This document shows, one piece after another, positions 58,420 through 64,000 of a DNA stretch of 64,000 nt. The notes under the pieces were generated by a model, which made no database searches, was not told the DNA's origin, and was given only the letters and a program-made list of their open reading frames with translations. Every line of letters starts with the position of its first letter. Positions within the stretch are counted from its first letter, which is position 1. The stretch comes from Sipunculus nudus (taxonomy: Eukaryota; Annelida; Sipuncula; Golfingiida; Sipunculidae). The stretch lies in NCBI GenBank assembly GCA_026874595.1, contig CM049308.1, forward strand, positions 47,687,327 to 47,751,326. The letters are read 5' to 3'. A program made the translations under genes and the position numbers.

Positions 58420-59660
58420 TACAGGTAACCAGATAATTAGTGCATTTCACACCCATAAATTATATATTTTGCACATTGGACAAAAGTAAATAGTTTTTAT
58501 TGCAATGTCCCTTATAACAAGTATAATATATAATTTAAATTAAAAAAAATGAGAATTTACCTTTATTTACCTGATCTTACCTGTGCAGGTGAGTAAACTT
58601 TTACAGGTAGAAATTGGCAAAATTGAAATCCACAAGTCTCGTGGCTGTGCAGTTAATTAAAAGATAGTTTCTGCATATTGTTTTAACTCCTTCAAAAATT
58701 TCCTCTCCACTTTTAAAATGAAAAGTTGTCTTTATATTCTGTACTTACAAAGGTAATTAAATCTGTTTAAGATCAAAGGTATCATTTCAGGTAACCCAAT
58801 AAATAGTGCAGTTAGTACCTATAATTCATAAATTTTACACATGGCACTCAAAATTAAGTTGTATGTTTTTTTTCTCCCTTATTACATGTATTAAATATAT
58901 ACTTCATTAAAAAAATAATTTACCTGTATTTACCTGAACTCACCTGTACAGGTGAGTATGTTTTTATGTGTAACTGTAACCAAAATTATCAATTTATGTT
59001 TTACATGTCTGAAAAATCAAAATATAATGGTTTTACACAGTTGACACTTGTTTATCCATATTCTTCTCGGGCACTTTTCAGCATGATTTTGTCACTGCCA
59101 CAGGTAATTAGATCAGTTGAAGAACAAAGGTACTATTCACATAGGTAACTTAATTACTGTATTAAAAGCACCTATTCTTATATCAAAATGAATTATACAG
59201 TCCATAAATAGAGAAGGTATTAATTTATAGTAACTATATTGATGAACAAGGTGTTAGCTAACATATTCAGAAAAAAAATAATTTACCTTTACTTACCTGT
59301 ACAGGTAAACATATGTGTTATATGTTAATAATCATAGAATATGCTCTTTGGGTCAGCAAGCTTTTCAGGTGAAAAATATTTGATTTCCACAGAAAAATCC
59401 AATTTACTTGCACATTCTGGTTCGTTGGAGTTTCCCTTTCCAGTATTAAACCAAATCATTTACCTTTTTCTTACCTTTAATTAATAATTACCTTAGAGTG
59501 AAAAAAAATCCTTACATTTCCCTTTTTTTATCAAAGGGTTAATGGGTTACCTGAACAGGATGAAAGGGGTCACTTTGGTGATATACCAGTGAGTGGAAAT
59601 ACAGTTAGTACAGATTTACCTGTTTTTACCTGTATATACCTTAGTTACATACATATCAAA
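58420..59660 (+). repeat. ~355-bp tandem repeat with ACCTGTACAGGT palindromes
   Basis: At least three diverged units. The palindromes ACCTGTGCAGGT (58579), ACCTGTACAGGT (58942) and ACCTGTACAGGT (59295) are 363 and 353 bp apart. CAGGTAACC(A/C)(A/G)ATAA starts and TTTACCTG clusters also recur in order. Confidence 0.8.
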
Positions 59661-60136
59661 CCAGGTATATAGAAAATAAATAAAATAACATGATGGACAT
59701 ATACCTGACAGTAAAAGCTGAAAATTTCACAAAGATACCTTTAACGGTTACTGAGTTAATGTCTCTTGTATAGATTCATGTCAAAATGTGGAAAAAATGC
59801 AAAATAAATCTGAACTGTAGGAGTGTGACAATCCACAGGCTAATCTGAACAGTAAAGGGTTAAGCCCCATCACATGAGAAGGAAACCTAACGGCGACCAT
59901 GGCGACCCAGTAGATTGGCGTTGATTGCCATGAACATGGGAAAAACCGTCCATGTGTGACGGCTATGCCACTGTCAATAGGCTTGCACGAGGTGTACAAT
60001 TGCAATATTGGCCGTTTTCCTACCATGTGTTATTATTTTTTTTTAGTTGTCTACATATAGTAGACATATAGTCTACATATCAGTTGCTTGACACCCAAAT
60101 TCCCAATTGGCAATAAATGATATCTTATATTATCTT
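59661..60136. other. Intron 7 sequence, no gene recognised
   Basis: Includes a less AT-rich block (59870-60010). No tRNA-like or SINE promoter boxes were seen. Confidence 0.5.
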
Positions 60137-60690
60137 ATCAGGGTTTTGGCATCATTCTGCTGTTGTCTTGGGACCCATCAGGAGTTTGACATCTTTCTGA
60201 TGTTGTCTGGTCACTCAGCAGGAGTTTGGCATCTTTCTGATGTTGTCCTTTGACATATCAGGAATTTGGCATCTTTTTTGCTGTTGTTTAGTGACCAATC
60301 AGGATTTTGGGATCTATCTGCTGTAGTTTGGTGGCCCATCAGGATCTTGGCATCTTTCTGCTGTTGTCTGGTGGCCCATCAGTATTTTGGCATCTTTCTG
60401 CTGTTATGTGATGACCCATCAGGTTTTTGGCATCTTTCTGTTAATATCTGGTTACTCATCAGGATTTTTGCATCTTTCTGTAGTTATCTAGTGACTCATT
60501 AGATTTTGGCATCTTTCTGTTATTGTCCGGTGACTCATTGGGATTTTGGCATCTTTCTGTTATTGTCTGGTGACTCATCAGGATTTTGGCAACTTTCTGT
60601 TATTGTCTGGTGACTCATCAGGATTTTGGCATCTTTCTGTTATCTGGTGTCATAGGATTTTGGCATTTTTCTGATTTCATCTGGTCCCTT
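60137..60690 (+). repeat. 40-bp minisatellite before exon 8, about 14 units
   Basis: Units carry TTTCTG(C/T)T(G/A)TTGTCTGGTG, CCCATCAG|GATTTTGGCATC. Each has a pyrimidine-rich tract and CAG|GAT, as at the true exon-8 acceptor (TTTTTGCAG|GATGG). The intron end also shares AGCTGTTGTTTGG with the unit. Confidence 0.93.
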
Positions 60691-60742
60691 TTCATGGCTT
60701 TCTTCAGCTGTTGTTTGGTAAAGTATGTTTGTCTTTTTGCAG

Positions 60743-60820
60743 GATGGAATGGGACAGAAGAGTTTCTTGGATACAAACCAGTCATTTGTAGACCAAGATA
60801 CCACATGAAGGCACCAGAAG
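60743..60820 (+). CDS. Exon 8 in view: C-terminal region of unit B
   Basis: 78 nt (2 nt + 25 codons + 1 nt), acceptor GTCTTTTTGCAG, donor GAAG|GTACAT, phase 1 in and phase 1 out. It encodes WNGTEEFLGYKPVICRPRYH and MKAPE. In TRM61B/TrmI-type proteins the C-terminus reads ARPxxxxxGHTAFL, so ICRPRYHMKAPEG fits the part just before the final GHTAFL strand. That last strand should be in the next exon, which I could not find before 64000. The gene therefore continues to the right. Confidence 0.75.
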
Positions 60821-61132
60821 GTACATGTTTTAATACATTTTCCTCTTGGCTGAAATTATATCTCTTGGGACCAGTATCATCAGGTACCACCATCAGATTA
60901 TTTTAGTTATTTGTGTTTTTTCATACAGATAAAAGATGTCCAGTATCAAGAAGAAAATGATGTCCTTACTCCCTTGCTCCTGTTCACCTTCTCAACTGAC
61001 TCTTGTCATAAACACAGTATCCAGTCTCTTGTGTGAACATTTGTATAATATATTCTGAAAAGGTTGGCAGTTACATAATAAATTGAAATACAATCAGAAA
61101 AGTTATCATGTACAGTTGTCTTAGGAATTTTA

Positions 61133-62368
61133 TTAGCTTTTTCTGCTGACTGAAAGTCATCTGAGTTATAGTGATCACTCTTTGTCCGGAGGAAGTCCAG
61201 TTGCCTGTCCAGTCATCCGTTAACAGGGCACCGATTGTTACCATTAGACCTAGAAACTTCTTACTGTCCTTCAAAAGAGTTCCTTGAAAAATCTTCTTGG
61301 AAACCTGAAATTAGGTCTCTGTTACCCATATCCAAGTACCCCAAGAATAATTTAAAATATGATACAAAAGCTCCAGTGTCTGAATAACTGATGCATTGAT
61401 TGCCATAATTCTTTGCATGCGTATTGATCATGGAGTGTTTTATCTGATCGTGCAGATTTATGGTGCCACCTGTATTTGTTGGATTTTTTTACGCAATATT
61501 TTTAGCGAACCTGTGAGCTTATGCCATGGTGTGGCGTTGTCCATCATGGGTCCTCAGTCATCTGTACATTTACCCATACTATCTGGTAAACAGCAGGAGC
61601 TAGCATCACCAAACTTCATGCGAAAAATCAGTCATCTAAAAACTATTGGATTTTGTTTATTTTTTGGCTATCTGCATTTACTCAGATTTTATAGGGAAAA
61701 AACTTTAAAACCTTTAAAAATCTTCATCTCTGAAACAGTCCAGCCAAATTGTCCAATATTTCACAGAAATAATCCCAGACACAATCTCTCTCAAGTGTTT
61801 TTTTTAATTCAGTGAATTTTCGGCCGAATTTGCATAGGGCCTGTAGGCCTTGTTTACTCTTACTTTTGAGACCTTTGAATAAAGCAGTCCGGCTGTTAAT
61901 AGGGCACAAACTGTAACCGTTAGACCTAGAATCTAGCTTCTATCTGTACAACATTGGCAAATCTCATTGGAAACCTGATATTAGATCATAGTGACCTATA
62001 TTCTGGAAGACATGTGAAGGAACATGGTTTTAGCACCCTATAGGACAGATTTGCATGATTGGTTACAGTTGGACCTAGAAACTTCTAATTTGATTGAGAT
62101 CAAGGGAGGTTCTTGTACAATTTCTTGGAAACCTGAAATAGTGTCACTGTGACCTATATTCTGCAAGCTGTGTGAAAGAATATGATTTTAAAAAATTGTT
62201 AGTCAGATGAGCAAAAAGGGTAGCAGCTGGATATAGAATAACGTCACTGTAACCTGTATCAAAGGTCTATTAGCAAAATCCATTATTCTGAGCACTCTAG
62301 GAGTCATGTTACCCATTGTTCAAGGTTCCTTGAATTCAGCTGAGCATCATGGCCCATGGGCCAATTGT
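61133..62368 (+). mobile_element. HLE-A copy with nested HLE-D
   Basis: The 5' end TTAGCTTTTTCTGCTGACTG, GAAAGTCATCTGAG is a variant of the family hairpin. The 3' end reads AATTCAGCTGAGCA and the palindrome GGCCCATGGGCC, then AATTGTT in place of CTTGTT. It is interrupted by HLE-D at 61501-61852. Confidence 0.75.
61501..61852 (+). mobile_element. HLE-D copy, short, nested in HLE-A
   Basis: Starts TTTAGCGAACCTGTGAGC and ends GGGCCTGTAGGCCTTG|TT. HLE-A sequence reads ACGCAATATT before and TTTACTCTTACTTTTGAGACC after, so the insert can be removed to restore the host unit. Confidence 0.7.
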
Positions 62369-62513
62369 TCCAGTAGACGTTTACCTTCAATGTCTAATTA
62401 TATCAAGTAAAATTTACAGTTTGAATGCGGTGATATGTGTGGCTGCCAGACTGTCCTCTTTTTGCAGTGATTCATGGTCATCCTGCATCTCCTTTGCTTT
62501 ACCACTGCTTGTT

Positions 62514-63550
62514 AGCGAACCTGTGAGCTTATGCAATGGTGTGGCGGCGTCTGTCGTGCGTCGGCTGTACGTTAACCATAGTTATCTCAAAAACGGCAGG
62601 AGCTAGTATCACCATATTTTTTGCAAATAATCAGTCATCTGAAAACTCTGTCGGATTTTGTTGTTTTTTTTCTAACTGCATTTTCTTAGATTTTATAGGG
62701 AAAAAGCTAAAAAAGCTTCAAAAATGTTCTTCTCTGAAACTGTCCAGCCAAATTGTCTAATATTTCACAGAAATGATCCCTGGAACAATCTCTCTCAAGT
62801 TTATTCAAACGGTTCCAGTCCGGAGATTTTTGGCCGATTTACAGGAGGTTGAACTTTGTCATCTGTCCAAAAAAGCATACTAAAATTTTAATCTCAGAAA
62901 CGGCTGGAGCTATCATCACCAAATTTTATGCCAATGTTGGTCACATGGTTCATATCTGAAATTGAGGTGTTGGTTGCGCCACCTGCATCGGCCTTTTTTG
63001 TACTGGGTCAGCAGTGCCTGTATTACACTGAGGGCTACAAAAAACTTCTTCTCGAAACCATATGGCCAAATTGTTTAATATCACATAGAAATGATTCTAG
63101 GGTAGTGCTTTCTGAAGTTTATTCAAATGGTCTCTTTTCAGTCACTTTTGGCTAAGTTATTGGAAGCTGAATTTAGTTATATGCCATAACAGCCCATTTT
63201 AGCTCAGTGGCTAAAAAGATCTTCTTCTCAAAAACCACTGGGCCAAATTATTAAATCTCACACATTAATTATCCTCAGGTGTTGATAATACAAATTTGTT
63301 CAAATGATTTTGGTTCAGTGCTATTTGGCTGAGTTACGGGAAGCTGAACTTAGCCAGTTTGCTGTATCTTCCTATATGACTTATAAACCTGTGAAACATT
63401 TTTGAGTGATACCACTGAAGCCAGTTTGTTAAATATATTACAAGAATAACCTACACTAATTCTTATAATAATTGTCATTAATGGTTCCACATGAATGATA
63501 TTTGGCTGAATTATGGAGATTGAATTGAGTCATTTTACCATATATGTTAG
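62514..63550 (+). mobile_element. HLE-D copy, right border not found
   Basis: Starts GTTAGCGAACCTGTGAGCTT and continues like 61501-61852 (AAACGGCAGGAGCTAG, AATCAGTCATCTGAAAACT). It then holds diverged units with GGCCAAATTGT(T/C)TAATAT and ACAGAAATGAT. No palindrome/CTTG end was found before 64000. Confidence 0.6.
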
Positions 63551-64000
63551 CTGTGTGATGCTGTTACATCTAGCCTGGCACATCATGCCACTAGACATGT
63601 AGATTTCAGGTTATCTTTGCTTATTATTGACAAGAAAGTTTTTTAAAAAGTTTTAAAATTTTAAATCATTTAAAATATTCATCATACCAAGCAATGTTAC
63701 AATCATGGATATTCAGCTCTCTGTGGCTATATAAAGACAACTGTACATGGATTATGAATTATTGGTATCCCTACTCAACTTAATTCAAGAATTTGCCATC
63801 AATGACATATATCTGAATTTTAATTTTGCATTCAGTATGCATCTGCAATAATTTTACATATATTCCTGATTTCTTTTTTTTTTTTTTAAATTCAGCAGAA
63901 CAGCATTTTGTACTGGGAAAATTAAGTTATTTCAAGTAGGGACCATTTTTGTGTACAGATGGCAGCACTTGGTTTACCATTGGTAGATTGCCAGTGCCTT
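63551..64000. other. Right end of the window, no feature recognised
   Basis: AT-rich with a T run near 63875. The missing final exon was not seen. Confidence 0.5.

Noticed and set aside
59870-60010. Possible SINE or tRNA-derived repeat
   Set aside because: No A box or B box pattern and no A-rich tail were seen.
7989-60820. Calling the gene simply TRMT6, TRMT61A or TRMT61B
   Set aside because: Unit A keeps catalytic features and unit B lost them. The N-terminal domain looks closer to TRM61B/TrmI and the exon 6-7 part closer to TRMT6. Without a profile search the orthology is open, so no symbol is given.

Overview
The window is nuclear DNA of a eukaryote with long introns and many repeats. 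Most likely it is a lophotrochozoan such as a marine mollusc. That is inferred from the GT(GC)-AG split gene, the Ty3/gypsy LTR elements, the dense non-autonomous Helitron-like and TIR elements, and the AT-rich sequence. There is no bacterial-type operon, rRNA, tRNA or CRISPR array.

One host gene on the + strand runs through nearly the whole window. I could place eight internal exons with agreeing splice sites and phases: 7989-8080, 16592-16737, 19906-20261, 31758-31860, 45586-45740, 52312-52403, 53459-53574 and 60743-60820 (1138 nt, about 379 residues). First and last exons are not in view. The predicted protein resembles the TRM61/TRM6/TrmI class of tRNA m1A58 methyltransferases. It holds two units: the C-terminal half of unit A (exons 1-2), which keeps an LDxxxP-type motif IV, then a full unit B (exons 3-8), whose SAM-binding motif I and motif IV are both degraded. 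This looks like an active-type and a pseudo-enzyme unit fused in one chain, comparable to Trm61 plus Trm6. The equivalent exons of A and B have the same length (92 nt) and phases.

The introns hold tandem arrays close to the exons. Three arrays contain copies of the neighbouring splice junction itself: acceptor plus exon start before exon 1, exon end plus donor after exon 2, and about 50 copies of exon end plus donor after exon 4. Two more, before exons 7 and 8, have acceptor-like units. A 5.5-kb array of 33-bp units fills intron 5.

The rest is mobile DNA. From left to right: the 3' half of a decayed Ty3/gypsy element with an extra zinc-finger ORF and 3' LTR (2-3975); many non-autonomous Helitron-like elements in four families, here called HLE-A to HLE-D, with 5' and 3' hairpins and CTAG/CTTG ends, including a three-level nest at 41690-45537; TA-flanked TIR elements (15818-16405, 23092-24019); a foldback element (16784-17722); a TIR element with a 5-bp duplication (24631-26409); and a second, more decayed gypsy element (37431-40870). 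The HLE families share the palindrome GGTGGCGCCACC.
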